This document shows positions 1-7,547 of a DNA stretch of 42,457 nucleotides, one piece after another (within the stretch, counting starts at the first letter, position 1; every line of letters begins with the position of its first letter). This DNA is from a virus. Location of the stretch: positions 1 to 42,457 of IMG/VR virus record IMGVR_UViG_3300005577_000054; one strand, written 5' to 3'. The notes below the pieces were generated by a model, which saw nothing but the letters and a program-made list of their open reading frames with translations, was not told the origin of the DNA and did no database searches. The position numbers were made by a program, and so were the translations under genes.

Positions 1-429
1 CAGCGCTTCAATTTCTTCTTCAAGGTGCTGACCGGTAGCGAGACCACGCTTTCGGTCATGTCGGGCAATCAGGCCGAGGACGCGCTCGCCGTCATCTGGT
101 CGAAGTCGAGCGGCACCTGGGGCACACCGGCAAGCGTAGTCAATGCTTCCGATCTCTCGGGCGCCACGACCCCGGCCAATCAGACCATCACCGCAGGCAG
201 CGGCACCGCGCCGCTCCTTGTCGTAGGCATCAACACTGTCTTCATCAATTCGCCGACCGGTGTGGTGAACCTCGTGATGTCGCCCACGGCCGACGCTTCG
301 TTCACATCACCTCAGTACACGTCGATTGGTTATAAGATCTATCCCTCGAGCCCGGCCAACAATACGATCTCGAGCACCAGCGGCAGCTCGACCGTGCTGG
401 CTGGATTTTACGTGCAGCTCGGGCCATGA
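1..429 (+). CDS. C-terminal part of a phage structural protein (5' truncated)
   Basis: The reading frame is open from the first base, so the gene starts before the window; 142 codons are visible. The protein is rich in Ser, Thr, Gly, Ala and Val, has almost no Lys or Arg, and alternates polar and hydrophobic residues as beta-rich virion proteins (decoration, head fibre or tail proteins) do. No catalytic motif or named domain is recognisable. It ends 21 nt before the next gene, which has a GAGGAGG ribosome site. Its place just before the lysis-like and adaptor genes suggests it belongs to the capsid or head-decoration end of the structural operon. That role is inferred from composition and position only. 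Confidence 0.7.
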   Translation, partial: QRFNFFFKVLTGSETTLSVMSGNQAEDALAVIWSKSSGTWGTPASVVNASDLSGATTPANQTITAGSGTAPLLVVGINTVFINSPTGVVNLVMSPTADASFTSPQYTSIGYKIYPSSPANNTISSTSGSSTVLAGFYVQLGP

Positions 430-450
430 TGGCCTGAACGAGGAGGCTTC

Positions 451-777
451 ATGACCAACCCGACCCCGCCTGTGCCGCCGCAGGGCCCACCCGCTATTCC
501 GCAGGATTATGTGATTTCGATCGCGCTTTCGGTGGCGCAGATCAACTACGTCCTGGGCTGCCTTGGCCAACGGCCGCATGTCGAGGTCCAGCAGCTGATC
601 GATTCAATCCGCGGCCAGGGCGACATGGCACTTGCAGCGGCAGGCTATGGCCCCAATGCCAAGCCGCCCGGCACGCCTCCGGCGCCGCTGTCCGAAGATC
701 CGCCCGGATCCAATTCGCCCGACAAAGCCGCTGACAGCAAGGATCCGCCGCGCAAGACGGGTGCGAGGCGTCATTGA
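451..777 (+). CDS. Small proline-rich phage protein of unknown function
   Basis: The 108-aa protein starts at an ATG behind a strong GAGGAGG site. Residues 1-20 are Pro-rich. Residues about 24-65 form a more ordered stretch containing ALSVAQINYVLGCLGQRPHVEV, the kind of segment seen in small phage proteins placed beside the capsid gene. The C-terminal third is a disordered Pro, Ala, Asp and Lys tail. There is no signal peptide or membrane segment. Its TGA stop overlaps the TTG start of the next gene by four bases, so the two are probably translationally coupled. Function unknown; a virion-associated role is possible from position. Confidence 0.75.
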   Translation: MTNPTPPVPPQGPPAIPQDYVISIALSVAQINYVLGCLGQRPHVEVQQLIDSIRGQGDMALAAAGYGPNAKPPGTPPAPLSEDPPGSNSPDKAADSKDPPRKTGARRH

Positions 778-1274
778 TCAATCCGCAGCAGCTGCTGGAT
801 TGCGTCATCTATCCGGTTCTCAACCGGCTCAGCCTGCCGAGTGATCTTCCCAGCAAAGGCCTCGCGGCAGCGCAGCTGCTGCTCGGCACGGCGATGCAGG
901 AGAGCGAGTGCGGGACGTGGCTCACCCAGATTTCGGGCCCCGCGCGCGGGATCTGGCAGATGGAGCCTGTGACGCTGCAAAGTCACCTCGATTGGCTAGA
1001 TGACCGAAACGACCTGTTCCTGGTCGCCGTCACCAATCTAACGATGCCGCTGAAACCTCTCGCGGTGCAGCTCGAAGGTAACCTCTATTTCGCCTGCGCG
1101 ATGGCGCGAATCCATTACTACCGGGTGGCTGCTCCGTTGCCCGCCGTCGACGACACGCTCGCGCAAGCCCACTACTACAAGCAGTATTACAACACGCCCG
1201 CAGGCGCCGCGACCGTCACCCAGTACATGCAGAACTGGACGATCGTGTCCAAGGAGATCAGCCGCTGGGCCTAA
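774..1274 (+). CDS. Putative transglycosylase-like cell wall hydrolase
   Basis: The 166-aa protein starts at TTG, giving a TTGA overlap with the previous stop. Residues 38-62 contain GTAMQESECGTWL followed by SGPARGIWQMEP. This resembles the catalytic Glu-Ser helix and substrate-groove region of lysozyme-fold lytic transglycosylases, with Glu43 as the candidate acid. A Tyr-rich C-terminal part (HYYR, AHYYKQYYNTPAG) would complete the fold. No signal peptide is present, so it would act in the virion or cross the membrane through a holin. It opens a run of lysis-like genes (holin-like protein, protease, lipoprotein, spanin-like proteins). The enzyme assignment rests on short motifs; a non-catalytic virion protein cannot be excluded. 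Confidence 0.6.
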   Translation: MINPQQLLDCVIYPVLNRLSLPSDLPSKGLAAAQLLLGTAMQESECGTWLTQISGPARGIWQMEPVTLQSHLDWLDDRNDLFLVAVTNLTMPLKPLAVQLEGNLYFACAMARIHYYRVAAPLPAVDDTLAQAHYYKQYYNTPAGAATVTQYMQNWTIVSKEISRWA

Positions 1275-1322
1275 GGGCTTTTTTCTGGTATTGGCTCTCG
1301 CACTATTCCGCGGGGGCGGCGT

Positions 1323-1769
1323 ATGAAGGTCAATCTCGACGTCATCAAGTCGCTATTGCTCGACGTGCCGGTCGGGATTGGCCTTCTCGCTGGGCTCCTC
1401 AGCGCCATCGGTCTTGGCTCCGCACAAGTTGGATATGTTACCGGCATCGTGGTCGCAGCCGCGGCGCTCGGTGTGTTCGTCATCGGGGCGATCAAGCGCA
1501 CATCGGATCAGACCGACACGGGCAAGGCTGCGAGCTTCGACAAGCTCGATGATGCAGGACAGCAGGCTGTTCTCGATCGAGTGTCGAATGACACCCTGAA
1601 CCGTCTCGCCGACCGGCTACCCGAAGAGATCAAGGTCAATGCCGTCCAGCAGCTCCCCGACGTCAAGCAAGTCGTCATTTCCGACACCCCATCGAACGGC
1701 CTGAAGACACTGGCCGACGATCCGACCGTCACCAAGGTTGTGACGGAGAGCCAAGCGAAGGTCGCATGA
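1323..1769 (+). CDS. Membrane protein, holin candidate
   Basis: The 148-aa protein has two hydrophobic segments near its N-terminus, about residues 15-32 and 37-56, separated by a short loop. A long soluble, charged C-terminal domain follows (residues 60-148). Two-helix topology plus position between a transglycosylase-like gene and a protease gene suggests a holin. The C-terminal domain is longer than in most holins, so a membrane anchor for another lysis factor is an alternative. The stop overlaps the ATG of the C1 peptidase gene (ATGA), implying coupled translation. The 48-bp gap upstream has a T-run after 1274 with only a weak hairpin, not called as a terminator. Confidence 0.6.
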   Translation: MKVNLDVIKSLLLDVPVGIGLLAGLLSAIGLGSAQVGYVTGIVVAAAALGVFVIGAIKRTSDQTDTGKAASFDKLDDAGQQAVLDRVSNDTLNRLADRLPEEIKVNAVQQLPDVKQVVISDTPSNGLKTLADDPTVTKVVTESQAKVA

Positions 1770-2536
1770 AGCGCGGCTATGGCTGGAAGCCGGATCGCAA
1801 GGGCGTCGACGATCCCAAGTTCAAGGCCTCGTGGTTCTCACCAGCGCGTTACATGCCGCTGTCGTTGATGCCCGATGACCTCAATCTCCGGCAATGGGCG
1901 CCGCCGATCTTCGACCAGGGCCTGTACGGCACCTGCACCTGCAATGCGGTCCCCGAGTTGCTCGAGTACAACATGATCGTGAATGGGCTCCCGCCCACGA
2001 TCCTGTCCCGCGCGTGGCTCTACACCCTCTCTGGCGAACTGGAAGGCGACACCTCAGACGTCGGCCGTCAGCTGCGCGACGTCGTGGCCGTGGCCGCCCA
2101 GCAAGGCGTCGTAGCGGAGGAAATCTGGCCGTACAGCAACGTCTTGCAGCCGATCGACAGATCCCTCAAGGCACCGCGGATCTTCGCCTCCGACTTCGGC
2201 AAGGTCGAGAGCACGGTCCCGGCGATGTGCACGGCCCTGATGGTCGGCCGACCGTTCTGCATCGGTATTCCGGTCTACCCGCAATTCGAGAGCGATGAGG
2301 CAGCCGAGACCGGCAACATCACCATGCCGACCTGGGGTCAGACGCCGGTCGGCCAGCACGCCATGTCGGTGTTCAGGATCCAGCGCCGGGCTGAACAGGC
2401 TTCAGGGCCTAATTCCTGGGGTGAGGGCTGGGGTGATCGAGGCTGGTTCAAGCTGCCCCTCGACTATCTCGTCAAGCATGCCAGCGATTGCTGGACGGTA
2501 CGCAGCAACACGGAGAGCGCCAATGCTACGTCGTAG
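1766..2536 (+). CDS. Papain-like (C1 family) cysteine peptidase
   Basis: The 256-aa protein carries the full papain signature. FDQGLYGTCTCNA (residues 49-61) supplies the oxyanion Gln51 and nucleophile Cys57. GQHAMSVF supplies the catalytic His198. GPNSWGEGWGDRGWFKLP (residues 214-231) supplies the third-site Asn216 with the conserved Trp-Gly that follows. There is no propeptide of usual length and no signal peptide, so the enzyme is probably made active and cytosolic. Its ATG overlaps the stop of the holin-like gene, and the next gene (a lipoprotein) starts inside its 3' end. Possible roles are host protein degradation, virion maturation or lysis. Context fits lysis, but that is inference. 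The family call itself is strong. Confidence 0.88.
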   Translation: MKRGYGWKPDRKGVDDPKFKASWFSPARYMPLSLMPDDLNLRQWAPPIFDQGLYGTCTCNAVPELLEYNMIVNGLPPTILSRAWLYTLSGELEGDTSDVGRQLRDVVAVAAQQGVVAEEIWPYSNVLQPIDRSLKAPRIFASDFGKVESTVPAMCTALMVGRPFCIGIPVYPQFESDEAAETGNITMPTWGQTPVGQHAMSVFRIQRRAEQASGPNSWGEGWGDRGWFKLPLDYLVKHASDCWTVRSNTESANATS

Positions 2537-3002
2537 TTTCCTCCTCGGCAGCACCGCGCTCGCGGGCTGCGCGACCTTCAGCGCCAACTTCAAGCAGGGC
2601 ATCACCGATGCTCTCAATCTGGCCAATGGTCTCGAGACCATGCTGGCCAATCTGGGTCCGCTCAACATCGTTGGATCCGACCTCCTGGCGCAGATCGGCA
2701 CCTACGTCGCCGACATCAAGGGCTTTGCCTCCTCGCTGCAGGGCTCGTGGAGCGACACCTCGGCGGCGCCCCTGGTCCAGCAGATCGAGGACACCTTCAA
2801 CAAGATCCTAGCGGCGCTGGGCTCGGTCCCGCTGCCGCCGCCGATCAGCACCATCGTGGCCGCCGCCCAGGTCATCATCCCGTTCATCGAGGCCGCGGTC
2901 GGTCTCGTGATCCCCGCCTCCCAGGCACGCGCCAAGGCGGTCGGCATGTCGGTCGATCAGGCCCGTCAGATCCTGTCGAACGCGGCGACCCAGCGGAAGT
3001 AA
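2523..3002 (+). CDS. Predicted lipoprotein
   Basis: I start this gene at the ATG at 2523, inside the end of the peptidase gene, because it gives a complete lipoprotein signal: MLRRSFLLGS then TALAGC, with the lipid-modified Cys at residue 16. The frame is open further upstream, but that extension is a shadow of the peptidase gene. The mature part (about 143 aa) is Ala, Ile and Leu rich and helical, with a hydrophobic Pro-rich stretch (LGSVPLPPPISTIVAAAQVIIPF) that may touch the membrane. It has no enzyme motif. Position after holin-like and protease genes suggests an envelope role in lysis or superinfection exclusion, unproven. Confidence 0.8.
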   Translation: MLRRSFLLGSTALAGCATFSANFKQGITDALNLANGLETMLANLGPLNIVGSDLLAQIGTYVADIKGFASSLQGSWSDTSAAPLVQQIEDTFNKILAALGSVPLPPPISTIVAAAQVIIPFIEAAVGLVIPASQARAKAVGMSVDQARQILSNAATQRK

Positions 3003-3031
3003 TGCCTGCTTAGCTCCTTGCGCTGCTGGGC

Positions 3032-3199
3032 GTGGTAGGGGATTTTCTATGGAAGCTCATCCGCCGGCCCAAGCCGGCGGATGACCCTCTCGGCAGAGTG
3101 AGAGCCGCCACCGAGGCGGCGAAAAAGGTCGACCCCTCGCAGGAGGCGATCCGTGCCGATGAGGATAATCTTGATGGGCCTAACGCTCGTCCTCGCTAG
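3032..3199 (+). CDS. Possible inner-membrane spanin-like small protein
   Basis: A 55-codon frame from a GTG at 3032 overlaps the start of the next lipoprotein gene by 47 nt in another frame. The protein begins with a short hydrophobic stretch (VVGDFLWKLIRR), then a charged helical region (VRAATEAAKKVDPSQEAIRADE). Overlap of a small membrane-anchored helical protein with a lipoprotein is the arrangement of Rz/Rz1 spanin genes, so an i-spanin-like role is possible. Weak points: no clear ribosome site, a hydrophobic part shorter than a full membrane helix, and a strong hairpin inside the frame. Frame openness in GC-rich DNA could produce this by chance. Confidence 0.35.
   Translation: MVGDFLWKLIRRPKPADDPLGRVRAATEAAKKVDPSQEAIRADEDNLDGPNARPR
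3057..3084 (+). other. Perfect 12-bp inverted repeat (RNA hairpin)
   Basis: TCATCCGCCGGC and GCCGGCGGATGA form a perfect 12-bp stem around a CCAA loop. No T-run follows, so it is not a typical intrinsic terminator. It lies between the lipoprotein gene and the o-spanin-like gene and could stabilise the mRNA or hide a ribosome site. Confidence 0.6.
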
Positions 3200-3362
3200 T
3201 TGCGCCGCCCAGGCGCCGCGGCCCAGCGCATCGAAGCTCGATGCTGGATGTGAGGCTATGCGGCCGTTCATGCCCATCAAGTTCCACGGCAACGACGACA
3301 CCGCTTCCACGATCGGTCAGGTCCGCAATGCCAATGCTGCGTTCAGGAGCGCGTGTCCCTAA
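3153..3362 (+). CDS. Small lipoprotein, o-spanin (Rz1)-like
   Basis: The 69-aa protein starts at GTG 3153 with AGGAGG 6 nt upstream. The N-terminus, MPMRIILMGLTLVLASC, is a short lipoprotein signal with a lipobox at LASC (Cys17). The mature peptide is about 50 residues and begins with AAQAPRPSASK, the Pro-rich start typical of outer-membrane spanins. It then has a C..M.PF.PI motif followed by DDTASTIGQVRNANAAFRSAC, a pattern seen in small lysis-cassette lipoproteins of phages. It closes the lysis-like cassette and overlaps the adaptor gene start. Confidence that it is a lipoprotein is high; the spanin role is inference. Confidence 0.7.
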   Translation: MPMRIILMGLTLVLASCAAQAPRPSASKLDAGCEAMRPFMPIKFHGNDDTASTIGQVRNANAAFRSACP

Positions 3363-4096
3363 TGGTCGTCGGCCTCGACTACAATTCCTACCAGACGGTC
3401 ATGGCGACGCTTGCCGTCACCCAGACCTCTGATCCGAACTTCCAGTCGATCCTCTCGAGCATGATCGACAATGCCGAGCTTCGGATCTGCCAGGACCTCG
3501 ACATGCTGGCCAACCAGCAGCCCAACACGTCGTTCTCGACCATGCCGCTCAGACAGGCCGTGAATGTACCTGTAGGTACTTTCGTCACGATTGAGAACGT
3601 GAACGTGCTGACGCCCTCAGGCACGACCAACCCCGACTTCGGCAAGCGCAATCCCTGCACGCCTGTGTCGAAGGAGGTGCTGCAGTTCCTGCATCCTGAC
3701 AACACCGACAATGGCGTGCCGAACAAGGTCGCGGTATTGGGCCAGTTCCAGCTCCTGTTCGGGCCGTTCCCCAATCTCGCCTACGGCCTCGAGATCATCG
3801 GCACGACGCGCCCGGCCAGCCTCAGCGCCACCAACAACACGACCTTCATCTCGCTCTACCTGCCGCACATCTTCATCGCGGCCTCGATGGTCTTCATCTC
3901 GGGCTACCAGCGCAACTTCGGCCGCATGTCGGACGATCCGCAGATGGCCACCTCGTGGGAGAGCTACTACCAGACGATGAAGGCCTCGACGATGATCGAG
4001 GAGGCACGCAAGAAATTCGAAGGCCCGGCCTGGACGTCGAAGAGCCCGGCGATCGCGGCGACGCCCAATCGCGGGCCGATGCCGAAGGCGGCCTGA
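3353..4096 (+). CDS. Head-tail adaptor (connector) protein
   Basis: The protein is 247 aa from GTG 3353 or 244 aa from ATG 3362. The AGGAG at 3345-3349 is close to the GTG, while the ATG gives a TAATG coupling with the previous stop; both are possible. It matches the adaptor proteins of P22-like short-tailed phages that sit between portal and tail hub: an N-terminal helix (DPNFQSILSSMIDNAELRICQDLDML), a beta-rich middle (FVTIENVNVLTPSG, RNPCTPVSKEVL), then LEIIGTTRPASLSATNNTTF and a C-terminal helical part (MVFISGYQRNFGRMSDDPQMATSWESYY). It directly precedes the large tail-hub gene, as expected. It is a structural protein with no enzyme motif. Confidence 0.8.
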   Translation: MSLMVVGLDYNSYQTVMATLAVTQTSDPNFQSILSSMIDNAELRICQDLDMLANQQPNTSFSTMPLRQAVNVPVGTFVTIENVNVLTPSGTTNPDFGKRNPCTPVSKEVLQFLHPDNTDNGVPNKVAVLGQFQLLFGPFPNLAYGLEIIGTTRPASLSATNNTTFISLYLPHIFIAASMVFISGYQRNFGRMSDDPQMATSWESYYQTMKASTMIEEARKKFEGPAWTSKSPAIAATPNRGPMPKAA

Positions 4097-6225
4097 TGCC
4101 CCACTTCAGCGTCCAGCTCCTACCGACCACGGACATCCAGAAGACGCCGACGCTCAATCAGGCGGCGATCAGCGCAAGCCAGCTGATCCGCTTCCTGGTC
4201 GACACGACGGGTCAGCCCTTGATTCAGAAGTTGGGCGGCTGGACGCGCTGGTTCCCCAACGCCCTGCCATCGATCTGCCGGGCGCTGCATGGCTGGCAGG
4301 ATGTGAACGCCAACAAATGGCTGGCCGCGGGCTGCGTCGACACCGGAAGTTTGGGCGGGCCTTTGCTGGTGATGACACCCAGCTCATCGCTCACCATCAC
4401 CCCTCGAGTCGTTGCCGACAATCCTGCCGTCTCGGTCACCACCAGCACGGCCAGCAACATCGTCGACATCGATGACACCGGATCGAACATCACCAGCTTT
4501 GATTCGGTGTTCATCCAGACGCATATCAGCGTCGGCGGCGTCATCCTGTTCGGCTTTTATCCCTGCATCCTGGTCGGCCCAAACTCTTTCGAGATCGCGC
4601 TGGTCGATCAGTTCGGCAATCCGATCTTCCCGACCTCGAACGTGACGGCTGGCGGCGTGGTCGAGAAATTCACCACGACCTCGGGCTCCAACGTCGTCAC
4701 CGTCACCTTGCCCAACCACGGCTTGTCGCCGGGCGATGATTTCCCGGTGATGATCCAGACCACCCTGGGCGGCGTCACCTTGCAGGGCGACTACACCGTC
4801 CAGCAGATCGTCGACGCCAGCAACTTCACGATCCTGGCCCAGCAGACCGCCAGCTCGAGCGCCGGGCCGACCGCGATCAATGGCGGCAATGCGCGCTACG
4901 ATTTCTATCTCGCCTTCGGCGCGCTGCCGCAGGGCTCGGGATACGGCGCGGGCGGTTATGGCATCGGCGGCTATGGCACGGGCACGACGCCGACGGCGAA
5001 CCAGGGCTCGCCGATGGTCAACTATGACTGGACGCTCGACAACTGGGGCTCGCTCCTGATCGCAAGCCCGCGCAAGACGCTGTTCGGTTCACCCGACGGC
5101 ACGACCCGCATCGGTGGGCCGATCTACTACTGGGATCCGACAGGCACGACCCCGACCGCTGTGGTGATCCCGCAGGCGCCGGTCGCCAACGAGGGCATCT
5201 TTGTCGCGATGCCCCAGCGCCAGATCGTGGCCTATGGCTCGACCGCGACCGGCATCCAGGATCCGCTCCTGATCCGCTACTGCGACGCCAATGACTTCTT
5301 CACCTGGACGGCGACGCCGCAGAACCTCGCCGGCTCTTTCCGCATCCCGCGCGGCTCGAAGATCGTCACCGGGCTACAGATGGCCCAGCAGCTGATCTTC
5401 ATCACCGATCTTGCCGTCTGGTCAGGTCAGTTCGTCGGCGGCTCCGACGTCTACTCGTGGAACGAGATCGCCGAGAATTGCGGCTGCATCGCCCAGAAGG
5501 CGGTCGGCACCTTGCACGATGTCGTCTACTGGATGAGCCAGTCGCAGTTCTTCATGCTGTCGGGCAACGGCGTACAGCCGATCCCGTGCTCGGTCTGGGA
5601 CTTCGTGTTCCAGAACCTCAACCCGTCCTTCACCGACAACATCCGCTGCTGCACCAACAGCTACTTCAACGAAGTGATGTGGATGTTCCCGTCGGTCAAC
5701 GCGACCGATGGCGAGTGCGACAGCTACGTGAAGTACAATGTCGTGACCGGCGGTTGGGACATGGCCGCGAACGCCGGCACCAATGTCGGCCGCTCGGCCT
5801 GGATCAATCAGTCGGTGCTGGGCCCGCCAATCGGCACCGACCCAACCAACAACTTCATCTACCAGCACGAGACCAGCAACGATGCCGATGGACAGGCCCT
5901 GATCTCGGGTTTCCAGACTGGCTACTTCGCGATGAGCGAAGCTGACGTGCTGATGTTCGTCGATCAATACTGGCCCGACATGCGCTGGGGTCAGTTGCCC
6001 GCCGCCGCTAATGCCCAGCTGCAGCTCTTCTTCCAGGTGGCCGAGTATCCCAATGACCAACAGACAACCTTCGGGCCGTTCGTGATCGATTCGGGCGTGA
6101 AGTACATCACGCCGCGCTTTCGTGGCCGTCTGGTCGCGCTCGAGTATTTCAGCCAGGACGTCGGCAGCTTCTGGCGCATGGGACTCGGACGCTACCGCGC
6201 TCAACAAGATGGCAAGTTTTTATAG
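4096..6225 (+). CDS. Tail hub / packaged-DNA stabilisation protein (P22 gp10-like)
   Basis: The 709-aa protein starts at the ATG at 4096, which overlaps the previous TGA (TGATG). Reading further upstream in the frame would run through the adaptor gene and is rejected. The N-terminus (VQLLPTTDIQKTPTLNQAAIS, then SQLIRFLVD and KLGGWTRWFPNALPSICRALHGWQD) is typical of the stabilisation proteins that plug the portal and form the tail hub of short-tailed phages. The rest is beta-rich, with a Gly-Tyr-rich loop (GSGYGAGGYGIGGYGTG, about residues 276-292) and propeller-like segments. The adaptor gene beside it supports the assignment. It would retain packaged DNA and carry the tail needle or fibres. 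Confidence 0.82.
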   Translation: MPHFSVQLLPTTDIQKTPTLNQAAISASQLIRFLVDTTGQPLIQKLGGWTRWFPNALPSICRALHGWQDVNANKWLAAGCVDTGSLGGPLLVMTPSSSLTITPRVVADNPAVSVTTSTASNIVDIDDTGSNITSFDSVFIQTHISVGGVILFGFYPCILVGPNSFEIALVDQFGNPIFPTSNVTAGGVVEKFTTTSGSNVVTVTLPNHGLSPGDDFPVMIQTTLGGVTLQGDYTVQQIVDASNFTILAQQTASSSAGPTAINGGNARYDFYLAFGALPQGSGYGAGGYGIGGYGTGTTPTANQGSPMVNYDWTLDNWGSLLIASPRKTLFGSPDGTTRIGGPIYYWDPTGTTPTAVVIPQAPVANEGIFVAMPQRQIVAYGSTATGIQDPLLIRYCDANDFFTWTATPQNLAGSFRIPRGSKIVTGLQMAQQLIFITDLAVWSGQFVGGSDVYSWNEIAENCGCIAQKAVGTLHDVVYWMSQSQFFMLSGNGVQPIPCSVWDFVFQNLNPSFTDNIRCCTNSYFNEVMWMFPSVNATDGECDSYVKYNVVTGGWDMAANAGTNVGRSAWINQSVLGPPIGTDPTNNFIYQHETSNDADGQALISGFQTGYFAMSEADVLMFVDQYWPDMRWGQLPAAANAQLQLFFQVAEYPNDQQTTFGPFVIDSGVKYITPRFRGRLVALEYFSQDVGSFWRMGLGRYRAQQDGKFL

Positions 6226-6235
6226 GGAGGCTTTC

Positions 6236-6442
6236 ATGATGTCCTTTCTCGTCCTGCTCCTGGTCGCATTCCTGATCGTAGGGATTGCCTGCTCGATCGT
6301 CTGGTACATGCCGCTGCCGGCGTGGCCGCCGATGTTTCCGATCAAGAATATCATCATCTGCGTGATCCTCCTGATCTTCCTGCTTTGGCTTCTCTCCAGC
6401 CTGACAGGATCCGGGATCGCGTTCCCGAGACTGCCGAGATAA
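6236..6442 (+). CDS. Small two-helix membrane protein (alternative holin candidate)
   Basis: The 68-aa protein starts at ATG 6236 (ATG 6239 also possible), behind a TAGGGAGG site. It is almost entirely two membrane helices: MSFLVLLLVAFLIVGIACSIVWY, then after a Pro-rich turn, NIIICVILLIFLLWLLSSL. The C-terminus is short and basic. It resembles the small two-helix membrane proteins seen in many proteobacterial phages, whose function is not established. Size and topology also fit a class II holin. It lies in a run of small structural genes, so a virion or envelope role is equally possible. Confidence 0.75.
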   Translation: MMSFLVLLLVAFLIVGIACSIVWYMPLPAWPPMFPIKNIIICVILLIFLLWLLSSLTGSGIAFPRLPR

Positions 6443-6445
6443 TTC

Positions 6446-6835
6446 ATGCCACCGCCCGTCAACCCGCAACAGAACGCGCCCGCCGGCACGCTGCTCAACA
6501 TCCTGTCGGCGCTGCAGTCGATCGCGCAGTCGCTGATCGCGGGCGTCACCGAGCTGACCAAGCGTACGCCCAACCAGACCACCGGCCAGCTCACAGCCGA
6601 CCATCTGGTGTTCACCGGCTTCGTGCGCGTGAGCGGCATCTCGGTGATCACCGCGGGCTCGCCGGTCGGCAGCCTGAATGATGCGGCCACGATCGCCACC
6701 GCCGCGGCGGGTAACGACATCTTCACCCTGCCGTCGACCGCGGGTTATTACGCCGTCGATTTGCTCTTCGCCAATGGCTGTGTTTACAAAGCGGGCACCA
6801 GCGAGAAGGTCGCAATCTTCTTCGGGAGGAACTGA
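6446..6835 (+). CDS. Probable minor virion protein
   Basis: The 129-aa protein starts with ATG 6446, 3 nt after the previous stop. Residues 1-15 are Pro, Gln and Asn rich. Residues 18-42 form a helix (LLNILSALQSIAQSLIAGVTEL). The rest is a small beta-rich domain (FVRVSGISVITAGSPVG to YYAVDLLFANGCVYKAGTSEKVAIFF). That architecture is common in small head- or tail-associated proteins downstream of the tail hub gene. No enzymatic motif. The stop overlaps the next ATG (TGATG). Confidence 0.7.
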   Translation: MPPPVNPQQNAPAGTLLNILSALQSIAQSLIAGVTELTKRTPNQTTGQLTADHLVFTGFVRVSGISVITAGSPVGSLNDAATIATAAAGNDIFTLPSTAGYYAVDLLFANGCVYKAGTSEKVAIFFGRN

Positions 6836-7293
6836 TGCACGGGCTGCCAGAAAAATCCTTCATCTTGCAAAAGGGTGATTACCCCCATCGACTCGAGGAA
6901 CTGGTCAAGACGCTCGAATATCGTCCGGGCTGGACCTTCCGTCTCGATATAATCAGTCGAGGTCAGGGTAGTGAAGGCTTGACGCTGATCATCACGACAC
7001 GCGGCTACGACAGCTACCATCCTGAAGAGGGTGAGAATTATCGCGTAAAGCACTACATGATCGTGCCGCCCGCTTCCTACAATCGCGCCAGCTGGCAGCG
7101 CTGGCTACTCGATCAATGCCTGCTGGTCGAGCGTCACGAGGCTTGTGAGTTCTTCAAGATCGATGGCAAGCGGCCCTATGCGCCGCATCATGGCCCAGGC
7201 AACGACCCCTACATCATCTTCACCCATGGCAGTGACGTCGACAAACGCACCATGTACACGGGTGAAGTCCTGAAGCCGAAGGAGGCGACATGA
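6835..7293 (+). CDS. Phage protein of unknown function
   Basis: The 152-aa protein starts in a TGATG overlap with the previous gene. It is soluble and mixed alpha/beta. It has an N-terminal region rich in charged and aromatic residues (DYPHRLEELVKTLEYRPGWTFRLDIISRGQGSEGLTLIITTRGYDSY is its core). Then comes a VKHYMIVPPASYNR strand-loop, a helix (WQRWLLDQCLLVERHEACEFF) and a tail with PYAPHHGPGNDPYIIF. Proteins with the same helix-then-HPHG layout recur in phages of this type without known function. It overlaps the next gene by 4 nt. Confidence 0.7.
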   Translation: MHGLPEKSFILQKGDYPHRLEELVKTLEYRPGWTFRLDIISRGQGSEGLTLIITTRGYDSYHPEEGENYRVKHYMIVPPASYNRASWQRWLLDQCLLVERHEACEFFKIDGKRPYAPHHGPGNDPYIIFTHGSDVDKRTMYTGEVLKPKEAT

Positions 7294-7547
7294 CCCTCAG
7301 CGTCAATCTCGACGATCTCAGCCAGACGGCCAAGGATGCGGTGCGTCTCTCCTTCAATCCCAGTCAGCGCGCCGACGTACAGCTCCTGAAATCGCTCGCC
7401 GCTGCCATGATCACCGTGCTCGAGGGCGTCCGGGAAGAGAAGACCAAGACGGCAGATGGTCCATCGATCTATGAAGTCTCGACTGCTATCACCCACATCC
7501 AGACCGCATCGATGTGGTCCGTGCTGGCGGCGACGAAAGGATCCTGA
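7290..7547 (+). CDS. Possible Acb2/Tad1-type hairpin protein (signal-nucleotide sponge)
   Basis: The 85-aa protein starts in an ATGA overlap. After FNPS it is essentially two helices. The first is VQLLKSLAAAMITVLEGVR. The second, after a polar linker, is EVSTAITHIQTASMWSVLAAT. This helix-linker-helix pattern with an A-T-x-I-x-T-A-x-M-W-x-V-x-A-A-T second helix resembles the Acb2/Tad1 hairpin family, whose members bind cyclic oligonucleotides or gcADPR and blunt CBASS or Thoeris immunity. The match is by motif shape only. A structural helper is an alternative given the structural neighbourhood. The gene 17386-like virion genes nearby give no independent support. Confidence 0.5.
   Translation: MTLSVNLDDLSQTAKDAVRLSFNPSQRADVQLLKSLAAAMITVLEGVREEKTKTADGPSIYEVSTAITHIQTASMWSVLAATKGS

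Noticed and set aside
1275-1322. Possible terminator after the transglycosylase-like gene
   Set aside because: There is a T-run (TTTTTT) but the preceding GGGCCTAAGGGC does not form a proper stem.
5422-6207. 261-codon minus-strand frame
   Set aside because: Antisense to the tail hub gene; Val-Ala-Glu-rich translation without motifs.
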